From Chryseobacterium viscerum (GTDB lineage: Bacteria; Bacteroidota; Bacteroidia; Flavobacteriales; Weeksellaceae): DNA of 64,000 nucleotides. The notes beneath the pieces are model-generated. The model searched no databases and was not told the origin of the DNA. It was given only the letters and a program-made list of their open reading frames with translations. The position numbers and the translations under genes are program-made. Location of the stretch: the NCBI RefSeq assembly GCF_025949665.1, contig NZ_JAPDFT010000001.1:2232001-2296000 (forward strand). Direction: 5' to 3'. Shown here one piece after another: positions 56,595 through 64,000 of this stretch. Each line of letters starts with the position of its first letter. Positions within the stretch are counted from its first letter, which is position 1.

Positions 56595-59500
56595 TTAAAA
56601 AGTATAATTCACGCTTAGGCTGAACATTCTTCCGCTGTAAGCCCGGAACATAATCTTGTCAATATTTTTATCATACCTGTCTGTTGCTCCCGGAAGAAGT
56701 TCCCAGCCTTCCCTTTCTGTTCCCACATTACTTCCCCCTCCATCTTTTGCAGCCAGATAAGAATTGAAATTGTTATAATATTCTTTTACCCTGTTGAAGA
56801 GATTTCTTACATTAAATTTTACTTCAAAATTTCTGTTACGAAGGAATTTATAAGAGATCTGAGCATCTGCCACTGCATAAGGCCGCTGGATTTCTTCTCC
56901 TTTGTACGCATATCCTACCGTGATGTACTGGTCTCCTTTTGCGTTATACAAAAAACTCATCCCTAACCGGTTTCCGTCATAGACCAATCCAAGATTGTAG
57001 GCATAAGGAGTCTGGCCGTAAAGCGGACGTTTCACTTCATAGGTTTCATCATTATCACCTGTTTTATACAGATCTTTAAAAGCCACTACTTTGGTATGGT
57101 TATAGGTAAAGTTTCCGCTTATGAAAAGCTTTTCCATAAAAGTTCCGTCAGCAATAAAGCCTAAACTTTTTCTTATCTCCGCCTCTACTCCTATCAGCTT
57201 TGCATTTTTTGAATTTCCATTGTATAGGAAAAGGTTTCCTTCACTGGAAATATGGCCTTCACGCTCAATAGGTCTGTCAATATTTTTGTAATACAATCCT
57301 GCTGAAAATATCTCACCGAGTCCTGGAAACCATTCAAACTTAAAATCATAATTATTAATCACTGATGAGCTCAATTCCGTATTGTAAATCAAACCATTGG
57401 CAATAGGATCAAAATACGGAAGTCCTGTTCTTTCATTAAATTGAGGACGGATGACAGATTTATTGTAAGCAAGCCTCAGGTTGATCTTATTGGTAGGACT
57501 GTACGTAAAATTCACGGAAGGCATCCACTGCCATGGCTTATCATCTATAGCTGTTCTCGTGATGTATTTGGAGTCGGAAGCATCCAGCTGCTGGGAAATC
57601 ATATCATATTTAAAATATTCTGCACGCAGCCCCCAGACAAGTCTCAATTTATTCTTCCAACGGTTGTCGAACATGAGATACACAGCATGCTGATTGACTT
57701 CTCCTTCATATTTGTCATTTTTGTACAATGCTTTGGTTTCCCAACCAATACCACCCGGAACATAATGGGTACCATTAAACCAGTCAGCAAGTGAACCATA
57801 CATCGTCAAATAGTTCTTCTCGCTATTCGGAACGTCCCGGTTTTCGTCAACACGAAGAAAAAACTTCTGCTGTTGGTTGGTATTGTTTTTTATAGCTCCG
57901 GCATATCCGGTTTTAATAGTGTTCTTAAAATTTCCGGCATCCATATCCCATTTTACAGAAGCTCCATAGTTGTAATCTGTTTCTCTGTTTTCAATGTATC
58001 CTCTGTAAAAATCGGCTCCGGAATTGTAGATCTTATGAAAGGTTAAGATTTCATTTCCGATAAAGTCATACCGGGTAATATACTGTGTATAATCTTTGGT
58101 ATCGGAAGAAACTCCTGTACGCGCCCCAAACCAGCTGATTTCTGTATTTCCTATTTTATGATTTCCTTCGATTTTATTTTGTAAAAGGGTCTGAAAAATC
58201 GGATAGTTGGTATTATCGGTATAAGGTTTGTCTAAATTTTTGATCTGAGCCGGATCATTATTGGGGATAATTCCGTGGTAGAAATAATTATAGGCTAATT
58301 CTGCATTGGCAGCCATTCCGCTCCCGGTTGAGTATTCATTCCATCCGGTTACTCTCGTCAAAGTATTGTCAAAAATATGGGTATAGGAATTCCGGAATGA
58401 AATTCTGTTTTTACCTAATTGTAACCCGAAATTAAGCATCCCTGCCAACGTAGAATTATAGTTATAGGAAGCTCCACTGTTTTTGAAGTTGTAAAACGGA
58501 ATCTGCCCGTTTGCATCCGGCATTCCTGTGGTATCCAGCCAGTTTCCTCTTCCCGTATGGTCTATATCCAGTTTATTCTGTTCATTTCTGATGACAAATG
58601 CTCCGGCAAATCCCCATTTATTGTTGTTTTTGAGTGCGTATGTCCTTCCTAATGCCAGTTGAATGTTGGATCCCATGTCACCTCTGGTTTTATAGGTACT
58701 GAAATTGTCATTGGTAAATTGTCTGGACTGTTCAAAAAATTTCGGATCCGTCCAGTTTACCGCTTCAAGACCTTTGGGAAAATCCCTTGTCCCGTCATCA
58801 TATCCGAAATAATCATACTTTCCCCGCTTGCGTGTCAGGAATTCTTTAAATGCTGACTGATCGTTATAAGAAGTTCCCATGGTTACAGTTGTAAAATTTT
58901 CGTTGGGAATATCTTTGGTTCTCACTTCCACATAACCTCCTGCAAAGCTGGCATTCATATCGGGTGTTGCAGATTTACTCACCACGACACTCTCCACCAT
59001 GGCAGTAGGAATGATATCAAATGAGAAATTCTGATTATAGGCTTCTGTACTCGGGAGATTAATTCCGTCCATGGCTGCGGTATTCCATCGTTCACCCATA
59101 GATCGTACTACTACATATTTATTATCTATAGTGGTAATTCCCGTTACTCTTTTCAGAGTCCCTCCTACGTCGCTGTCCGGTGTTTTAGAAATCTGTTCTG
59201 CTGAAATACCGTCACTCATCTGTGCCGCTTTTTTCTGTTGAGCAAGAAGCCCTGCCTGGGTATCTGCTTTACGCGCTGCAGTAATCACGACTTCTTTAAT
59301 ATCTGTAATTTTATCAGAAGCCTTGTTCAGGGCAAATGATACGGAGTTCGTTTCTTTATTAATAACGGATAGTTTTTCAACTCTCAGTGTATTGTATTTT
59401 GGAGCTTTTATCGTCAGATTATAAGTTCCTGAGGGAAGATCTATTGTAAAATCTCCGTTATTATCTGTTACTACGGTTTTCTGGGTAATATTAATTTCTG

Positions 59501-59885
59501 CTCCGGTAATGGGATTTCCTACCTCATCCACTATTTTACCGGAAATACGTCCGTTTCCCGGTACAGAGATGTTAGAACTTTCATATTTTATTGAAATAAG
59601 ATCACCATGCAGACGGTACACAACGGGAAGTCCATTGGTAATATCTTTCAGACAGCCATTAACGGATGTATTTTCACATTTCACTCCTTTTACCTTCAGC
59701 TCTTTAATATCTACCTTGGAATAAGCCAGCCTCATTCCCGTTTTTCCGGCAAATTCCTCCAAAACTTCAATCAACGGTCTGTTGGCAGGTACAGAAAATG
59801 TTACTTTCTGAACCAACTCCTGTGCTTCTGCGGCTACAGTAAAAAATAAGGCTGCTATGGTAATCCCACATTTCAAACTTTTCAT
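56595..59885 (-). CDS. TonB-dependent receptor with STN and carboxypeptidase-like domains
   Basis: 1096 residues. Signal peptide, then an STN signalling domain (about 22-100: RPLIEVLEEFAGKTGMRLAY), a carboxypeptidase-regulatory-like domain (about 115-195), the plug (about 215-330: SDGISAEQISKTPDSDVGG, TVEVRTKDIPNE-like text) and a barrel ending RMFSLSVNYTF. The STN domain, with the FecR and ECF sigma genes upstream, means that it probably signals its own substrate binding to the sigma factor. The imported compound is unknown; iron chelates or large organics are the usual options. Confidence 0.93.
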   Translation of the reverse strand: MKSLKCGITIAALFFTVAAEAQELVQKVTFSVPANRPLIEVLEEFAGKTGMRLAYSKVDIKELKVKGVKCENTSVNGCLKDITNGLPVVYRLHGDLISIKYESSNISVPGNGRISGKIVDEVGNPITGAEINITQKTVVTDNNGDFTIDLPSGTYNLTIKAPKYNTLRVEKLSVINKETNSVSFALNKASDKITDIKEVVITAARKADTQAGLLAQQKKAAQMSDGISAEQISKTPDSDVGGTLKRVTGITTIDNKYVVVRSMGERWNTAAMDGINLPSTEAYNQNFSFDIIPTAMVESVVVSKSATPDMNASFAGGYVEVRTKDIPNENFTTVTMGTSYNDQSAFKEFLTRKRGKYDYFGYDDGTRDFPKGLEAVNWTDPKFFEQSRQFTNDNFSTYKTRGDMGSNIQLALGRTYALKNNNKWGFAGAFVIRNEQNKLDIDHTGRGNWLDTTGMPDANGQIPFYNFKNSGASYNYNSTLAGMLNFGLQLGKNRISFRNSYTHIFDNTLTRVTGWNEYSTGSGMAANAELAYNYFYHGIIPNNDPAQIKNLDKPYTDNTNYPIFQTLLQNKIEGNHKIGNTEISWFGARTGVSSDTKDYTQYITRYDFIGNEILTFHKIYNSGADFYRGYIENRETDYNYGASVKWDMDAGNFKNTIKTGYAGAIKNNTNQQQKFFLRVDENRDVPNSEKNYLTMYGSLADWFNGTHYVPGGIGWETKALYKNDKYEGEVNQHAVYLMFDNRWKNKLRLVWGLRAEYFKYDMISQQLDASDSKYITRTAIDDKPWQWMPSVNFTYSPTNKINLRLAYNKSVIRPQFNERTGLPYFDPIANGLIYNTELSSSVINNYDFKFEWFPGLGEIFSAGLYYKNIDRPIEREGHISSEGNLFLYNGNSKNAKLIGVEAEIRKSLGFIADGTFMEKLFISGNFTYNHTKVVAFKDLYKTGDNDETYEVKRPLYGQTPYAYNLGLVYDGNRLGMSFLYNAKGDQYITVGYAYKGEEIQRPYAVADAQISYKFLRNRNFEVKFNVRNLFNRVKEYYNNFNSYLAAKDGGGSNVGTEREGWELLPGATDRYDKNIDKIMFRAYSGRMFSLSVNYTF

Positions 59886-59932
59886 ACTTAAAGTGTTCTC
59901 TTGATTATGATTATTTAATTTTTAGTAGTGTT

Positions 59933-60910
59933 TTATTTTTTCAGGATATAGGTGTTTTCTTTTTTCTGTACTTCCAATCCAAGGATGAAGGCCAGTGATT
60001 CAATATTTTCTCCTACTGTTCCTCCGGTAAAGTCAGCAGTGATCTTCTTGTCTTCAGCATCTTTAGGATATAATACTTTTGTGTTATAGTTACTCTCAAG
60101 AACAACTACCACTTCTTTTAAAGGAACATCATTAAAGCTTAAAGACAGTATTGCAGAAATTTTCCTGGCCGCATTTTTCACCGGACTTATTGAAATGATC
60201 GCTGTAGTATGTGCAATCCCGAAATTTGTCCATTTCTGATTAGGCTTAAGGAAAGAAACCGGAACTCCGGGAGAGGATACAGCCACCTTTCCTTCATAAA
60301 GATCAACCGCTTTTTTCTTTCCGGACTGTGAGATTTTAAATACTGTTCCCAATACTTTAGTACTGAAACCATCAGCACGCACTACAAAAGGATGTACTTT
60401 TGACTTAGCCACGGAAAAAATGGCATCTCCTTTTAAATTCACAACCCTGGTAGAGGCAGGAAATGATTTATCAACAGTGAGTTCAGCGCCTGGTAAAAGA
60501 GTAACTACAGATCCATCTTCAAGATGAACAATACGGTTTTCTGATTTTGCAAGATAAACATCGGGCTTAATGAACATGGTATAGGTGAAAATACCTCCCA
60601 GCGACAAAAGCAGAATAATAACTGCTGCCATTTTATATAGGTTTGTTTTCAACCTTTTTGCAGAATGTATAGAAATAATATCTGTTTGAGAAAAATAATG
60701 CTCCAGTCCGGATAATACCCTTTCTCTGGATTCTTTTCTATGAACAGTATCCAGATCTTTTTCAGTCTGGATTCTCCATTTTGTTAAAAGTTCATTTTCC
60801 TTTTCAGAAATTGGGTTATCAGAAACTTCCCGTTCCCAAAGTCTGAAAACAAAGGCTTCAATATTTTTATATGTTAAATGTTTTTTCATAAAGTCTTTCA
60901 TAGTATTCAC
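59933..60910 (-). CDS. FecR family anti-sigma factor
   Basis: 325 residues. The N-terminal cytoplasmic part (about 1-85) would bind the sigma factor; one membrane helix follows (KMAAVIILLLSLGGIFTYTMF region, about 90-112); then the periplasmic FecR domain (NRIVHLEDGSVVTLLPGAEL, GDAIFSVAKSKVHPF) and the Bacteroidota-type DUF4974 tail (LSFNDVPLKEVVVVLESNYN). It passes the signal from the STN domain of the adjacent receptor to the divergent ECF sigma. Start at 60910; ATG codons at positions 4 and 8 are alternatives. Confidence 0.93.
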   Translation of the reverse strand: MNTMKDFMKKHLTYKNIEAFVFRLWEREVSDNPISEKENELLTKWRIQTEKDLDTVHRKESRERVLSGLEHYFSQTDIISIHSAKRLKTNLYKMAAVIILLLSLGGIFTYTMFIKPDVYLAKSENRIVHLEDGSVVTLLPGAELTVDKSFPASTRVVNLKGDAIFSVAKSKVHPFVVRADGFSTKVLGTVFKISQSGKKKAVDLYEGKVAVSSPGVPVSFLKPNQKWTNFGIAHTTAIISISPVKNAARKISAILSLSFNDVPLKEVVVVLESNYNTKVLYPKDAEDKKITADFTGGTVGENIESLAFILGLEVQKKENTYILKK

Positions 60911-61113
60911 AGATACTTCTATCTATAAGACCGTGAAAATGAAAAACTTCCCCAGGGTATTGTTAATGTTATATTCACATTACAACCAAATTGTTAATAA
61001 TTTTCGTTGTTTTTCACATTTACTAAACATTAACATCTTGTTTAACCCTCTTTTTTCAGAAATATTTAATCTTACCATCCCCAAAGTTCACAAAAAGTTA
61101 ATTTTCCTTTAGG

Positions 61114-61121
61114 TAATTTTG
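61114..61121 (+). promoter_or_regulatory. -7 promoter element of the ECF sigma gene
   Basis: TAATTTTG fits TAnnTTTG and lies only ten bases before the ATG at 61131, which would make the transcript almost leaderless. The -33 part is not clear. Confidence 0.45.
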
Positions 61122-61130
61122 TAACACAAT

Positions 61131-61757
61131 ATGAGCCCAACAGACTATACATTATTAAAGAAAATAAAATCAGGCGACCGTCCTGCATTTATGCTGCTGT
61201 ATGACCGATACTGGGATAGTCTATATAGCTTTGTTTTTGTGCGCACGCGGGATAAAGAAATTGCTGAGGAAATCCTTCAGAACCTATGGATAAAGATCCT
61301 TGAGAATACAGATACGATACAAACTGATGACTCCGAAAGTGCAAAAGGCTACCTTCTCCGCCATCTTCATTATCGCATCCTTGACTTTTATAACAATTAT
61401 AAAAAAGCCCCTCCCACGCTGAGCATTGATGAGTTTGACATCCCTAATGAATTTGAGATATCGGATACAGAGTATTTTGAGATCCTTGAGGAAAATGAAA
61501 TCAATAGTTTATTATTAATGATTGATGAAGTGGTTGCCCAGCTTCCTTCAACGGAGCAACAGGTATATGATATGAGAATCCGGAAAAATATGTCCGTTAA
61601 TGAAACCGCAGAAGCATTAGGAGTAAGCAATAAGACAGTAAGTAATAAATTAAGCAAAGCTTTGGGGGAAATCCGCGAACAACTGAATCCTGAATATCAG
61701 TCGTCTAAAAAACTGGTTTCTATTCTTTTGTTGATGGAGGTGTTGACGAGGTATTGA
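61131..61757 (+). CDS. ECF-type RNA polymerase sigma factor
   Basis: 208 residues. Region 2 lies at about 20-90 (FMLLYDRYWDSLYSFVFVRT, EEILQNLWIKIL) and region 4 at about 130-190 (VYDMRIRKNMSVNETAEALG, SNKTVSNKLSKALGEI). It is divergent from the fecR-receptor pair, the usual arrangement for cell-surface signalling in Bacteroidota, and should direct transcription of the receptor genes when the FecR protein releases it. Confidence 0.92.
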   Translation: MSPTDYTLLKKIKSGDRPAFMLLYDRYWDSLYSFVFVRTRDKEIAEEILQNLWIKILENTDTIQTDDSESAKGYLLRHLHYRILDFYNNYKKAPPTLSIDEFDIPNEFEISDTEYFEILEENEINSLLLMIDEVVAQLPSTEQQVYDMRIRKNMSVNETAEALGVSNKTVSNKLSKALGEIREQLNPEYQSSKKLVSILLLMEVLTRY

Positions 61758-61873
61758 GATGCGGGTTGCGGGGTTGGGGTTGTGTCAATGATCAATTTGC
61801 TACGCAGTCAATCGTCAATTTTTGTAGCATATATTAAAGTTCACAGCGAAGCGGATTCACTATTCACTATTCG

Positions 61874-62521
61874 CTACTCACCAAACACCGGTAAAAAAGC
61901 TGTATTAAAATCCAGGATTTTAAAATCGGCAAGGTTTGAATTTATGCTTTCGTCATTATTGGTGAAAATTATAGTCTGCATTCCAGCTCCTTTCGCCGCT
62001 TTTAATCCTGAGTGGCTGTCTTCAATAGCAATACAGTGTTCAGGAGAAACACCCAATTTTTTTGCAGAAGTAAGATAAACAGCTGGATGAGGTTTTCCAT
62101 GAGTTTCAAACTCTGATGAGTGAACAGTGTCAAATAAATCACTAACCTGAAGCTTTTCAAGAACAGCATTAGCTACACGCAAAGGAGCATTAGTTGCCAG
62201 TCCTATCTTGTATTCTTTATTCTTAAGATTTTTAATAAACTCCTGCACTCCAGACATTGTACAGTCTTGGTTCTTTATCATTTCTATCACTCTTGTAACC
62301 ACCTTATTTTCTAAATCAGATGCATCAAAATTTTCCCATGGAAATCTTTCATACCAGAATTCTGTCACTTCCTGAGTGGTCATGTATTTGGTTTGTGCTG
62401 CAAGATCCTCCGTGACCTGCACTCCATAAGATGAAAATACATCAAGCTCTGCCTGAGTCCAGAATTTTTCTGAATCTATCAGCACACCGTCCATATCAAA
62501 TATTACTGCTTTTAAAGCCAT
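61874..62521 (-). CDS. HAD-IA family phosphatase (HxpB/YniC-like)
   Basis: 215 residues. The HAD motifs are complete: I in VIFDMDGVLIDSE, II in GLATNAPLR, III Lys in ETHGKPHPAVY, and IV in IAIEDSHSGLKAAKGAGM. The cap domain is of the small helical type. The text resembles hexitol phosphatase/2-deoxyglucose-6-phosphatase proteins, which also act on other sugar phosphates. It stands apart from its neighbours; it may share a transcript with the regulator gene at 62557, which lies 35 bases upstream. Confidence 0.88.
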   Translation of the reverse strand: MALKAVIFDMDGVLIDSEKFWTQAELDVFSSYGVQVTEDLAAQTKYMTTQEVTEFWYERFPWENFDASDLENKVVTRVIEMIKNQDCTMSGVQEFIKNLKNKEYKIGLATNAPLRVANAVLEKLQVSDLFDTVHSSEFETHGKPHPAVYLTSAKKLGVSPEHCIAIEDSHSGLKAAKGAGMQTIIFTNNDESINSNLADFKILDFNTAFLPVFGE

Positions 62522-62556
62522 CTTTTGAATGATAATTATAAGTTATAAATGATGAA

Positions 62557-63177
62557 TTAATGGCTGATTTTATAAACACAGCGCTGTCCGCCGGAAATAA
62601 TATGATCTACTCTTTCAACCTTATGATCCTTTCCTATTAGTGATTGGAAATTAGATAGCTCGGCGCGACAAAACCCTTGACATTCTGTTGCGGCAGCACA
62701 TATCGGGCAATGATTTTCGATCAGAAAATAATCTTTTCCTTCTTTTTTCCATTCTGCCATATATCCTTCTTCACTCCGTATTTTTGCTAGGGATTCGAGG
62801 CGCTGTTCCAAAGATTTTGCCTTAGAAAGTACTTTTTCGTATCGTTCATGAGTACTCTTCTCACGGTCACTGATTAATAACTCCAATGCATTTTCACCCA
62901 AAAGATTTTTCACTGATTTCAGAATCTGGACAGTTATATCTGCATGGGTATCAGGAAACTGAGCCAATCCTTTTTCTGTAAGGGTATAATAAGTAGATGG
63001 ACGCCCCACGCCTTCGCTCTTCACTGAAGACCGGATCAATCCCTCCTGAGCAAGATTCAGTAAATGTTTTCTTGCCCCTTCTTTCGTAATCGACAATTCT
63101 TCAGCAATAAGAAGTGATGTAACCTCACCTCTCATCTTTAAAAACATCAGAATGCGATCCGCTGCCGGCTTCTTCAT
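62557..63177 (-). CDS. SufR-like Cys-rich transcriptional regulator
   Basis: 206 residues. An N-terminal winged helix (about 5-75: ILMFLKMRGEVTSLLIAEEL, TKEGARKHLLNLAQEGLI, GVGRPSTYYTLTEKG) is followed by a helical linker and a C-terminal domain with four Cys in NHCPICAAATECQGFCRAE and a fifth in GGQRCVYKI. This is the layout of SufR-type Fe-S cluster regulators. It is divergent from superoxide dismutase, and the same inverted half-site occurs in both promoters, so oxidation of a cluster could switch on the dismutase. The target set is inferred. Confidence 0.85.
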   Translation of the reverse strand: MKKPAADRILMFLKMRGEVTSLLIAEELSITKEGARKHLLNLAQEGLIRSSVKSEGVGRPSTYYTLTEKGLAQFPDTHADITVQILKSVKNLLGENALELLISDREKSTHERYEKVLSKAKSLEQRLESLAKIRSEEGYMAEWKKEGKDYFLIENHCPICAAATECQGFCRAELSNFQSLIGKDHKVERVDHIISGGQRCVYKISH

Positions 63178-63191
63178 TTGACAATATTTAG

Positions 63192-63199
63192 GTTGTTTT
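63192..63199 (-). promoter_or_regulatory. Operator half-site of the SufR-like regulator
   Basis: GTTGTTTT on the plus strand, with CAACAAC at 63206-63212, gives an imperfect inverted repeat just upstream of the regulator's ATG (63177). The same half-site recurs in the dismutase promoter. Confidence 0.4.
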
Positions 63200-63211
63200 A
63201 TTTTTCAACAA

Positions 63212-63240
63212 CAAATATAGTCATTTTCTATAATCTCCAA
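63212..63240 (-). promoter_or_regulatory. Promoter of the SufR-like regulator gene
   Basis: On the minus strand TATATTTG (63219-63212) fits TAnnTTTG and is preceded after 18 bases by TTG (63240-63238). Confidence 0.65.
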
Positions 63241-63299
63241 AAAAAGTAACTAAATCAAACATTTACAAACTGTTATCTTTTAAAGCAACGCAATCAATA

Positions 63300-63321
63300 A
63301 AACAACCAAAATGTTGTTTTA
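63300..63321. promoter_or_regulatory. Inverted repeat operator in the dismutase promoter
   Basis: AAAACAAC (63300-63307) and GTTGTTTT (63314-63321) form a perfect 8-bp inverted repeat with a six-base spacer. It covers the -33 TTG of the promoter, a position where a bound regulator would block transcription. Confidence 0.7.
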
Positions 63322-63344
63322 TTTAAATAAATTTTTACCTTTGT
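63315..63344 (+). promoter_or_regulatory. Promoter of the superoxide dismutase gene
   Basis: TTG at 63315-63317 and TACCTTTG at 63337-63344 with 19 bases between match the Bacteroidota consensus. The ATG at 63372 lies 27 bases after the -7 element. Confidence 0.75.
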
Positions 63345-63371
63345 CCTATAATAATCAAAAAAATAAATACG

Positions 63372-63998
63372 ATGAACCCATTTACATTACCTCAGTTACC
63401 TTATGCTTATGATACTTTGGAGCCTTTTATAGATAAAGAAACAATGACAATTCACCATCAGAAACATCATCAGGCATATGTAGATAATCTGAATACTGCA
63501 CTGTCACAAACCAATGAAACCAATCCCGATCTTGATTCTTTACTGCAAAGAGTAAGTGAATACAGCCCTGCTGTAAGAAATAATGGCGGGGGACATTATA
63601 ACCACTCTTTATTCTGGGAAATTCTTTCTCCACAACCTAAACTTAATCCTGAAGGTACCCTTAATGATGCTGTCATTGCAACTTTTGGAAGCCTTGAGAA
63701 CCTTAAAGCAGAAATGAAAAAAACAGGCTTATCTCAGTTCGGTTCAGGATGGGTATGGCTTTTTGTAAAATTCAACGGATCACTGGCTATCAGTTCTACT
63801 CCTAATCAGGATAATCCGATGATGGATGTTCTTTCAACAAACAGAGGCTTCCCTATTCTTGGGATAGATGTGTGGGAACATGCATATTATCTGAATTATC
63901 AGAATAAAAGGGCAGATTATCTGGATTCTTTCTGGTCTGTGCTGAATTGGTCTGCTGTTGAGAAAAAATATGAAGAGGCTTTATCAAAAGTAAGATAA
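63372..63998 (+). CDS. sodA: Superoxide dismutase (Fe/Mn family)
   Basis: 208 residues, complete, ending two bases before the window edge. The metal ligands are visible: His28 in TIHHQKHHQAY, the His of HYNHSLFW, and Asp and His in DVWEHAYYL. The segment STPNQDNPMMD with its Gln resembles Mn-type or cambialistic enzymes more than the Fe-type, and the Gly-rich RNNGGGHYN agrees. It converts superoxide to oxygen and peroxide. A regulator of the SufR type is divergently encoded and its probable operator overlaps this promoter. Confidence 0.96.
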   Translation: MNPFTLPQLPYAYDTLEPFIDKETMTIHHQKHHQAYVDNLNTALSQTNETNPDLDSLLQRVSEYSPAVRNNGGGHYNHSLFWEILSPQPKLNPEGTLNDAVIATFGSLENLKAEMKKTGLSQFGSGWVWLFVKFNGSLAISSTPNQDNPMMDVLSTNRGFPILGIDVWEHAYYLNYQNKRADYLDSFWSVLNWSAVEKKYEEALSKVR

Positions 63999-64000
63999 TT

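Overview
The window looks like the chromosome of an AT-rich Bacteroidota bacterium, most likely a Chryseobacterium-type member of the Weeksellaceae. Supporting signs are: a type IX secretion (T9SS) C-terminal sorting domain, SusC-like TonB receptors with STN and carboxypeptidase-regulatory N-termini, a FecR/ECF-sigma pair with a DUF4974 tail, promoters of the TTG-N17-19-TAnnTTTG kind, and small Gly-Gly leader peptides beginning MKNLKKI or MKNSKKI that are typical of this group. No rRNA, CRISPR array or insertion sequence was seen; there is one tRNA-Ser (UGA).

Region by region. 1-10940: an Lrp-type regulator faces the end of an eight-gene minus-strand operon that joins the methylcitrate cycle (prpB, prpC, prpD) to the distal valine pathway (mmsA, acyl-CoA dehydrogenase, 3-hydroxyisobutyryl-CoA hydrolase, mmsB, crotonase). 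A clear cobalamin riboswitch heads this operon, with a small Cys-rich ORF between riboswitch and prpB. The spacers carry copies of a short AT-rich repeat. 11400-14150: a secreted protein, a VOC protein, an alpha/beta hydrolase and two tandem Gly-Gly leader peptides. 14180-16860: an operon of three paralogous secreted C1q-like proteins. 17400: tRNA-Ser. 17720-27670: a type VI-like spike and toxin operon: VgrG, a TPR adaptor candidate, a 1577-residue PAAR-like/Rhs protein ending in a zinc deaminase-fold toxin, a SUKH immunity protein, and further immunity-like genes and a short fragment downstream.

28240-43330: mostly single housekeeping or accessory genes (S41 peptidase, DinB, TPR, Crp/Fnr, YCII, DUF418, DUF6624, AAA ATPase, LLM oxidoreductase with an HxlR regulator, a third Gly-Gly peptide beside a two-gene ABC transporter, a metalloprotease with an Ig-like tail, a JmjC-like cupin, a membrane protein, TetR). 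43530-47390: a TonB receptor followed by a beta-propeller phytase. 47730-50460: a short UvrA-like ABC protein divergent from a MarR regulator across a near-perfect palindrome. 50460-61760: fatty acid hydroxylase, secreted and lipoprotein genes, then a TonB receptor/FecR/ECF sigma regulatory set. 61870-64000: a HAD phosphatase and a Cys-rich SufR-like regulator divergent from a superoxide dismutase, with a shared inverted half-site in both promoters.

The most notable systems are (i) the B12 riboswitch over a combined methylcitrate/valine operon, which makes biochemical sense because methylmalonyl-CoA mutase is the B12-dependent alternative for propionyl-CoA; (ii) the Rhs deaminase toxin with its immunity cluster; and (iii) the Gly-Gly peptide families. 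Functions are assigned from motif recognition only; no database search was run.
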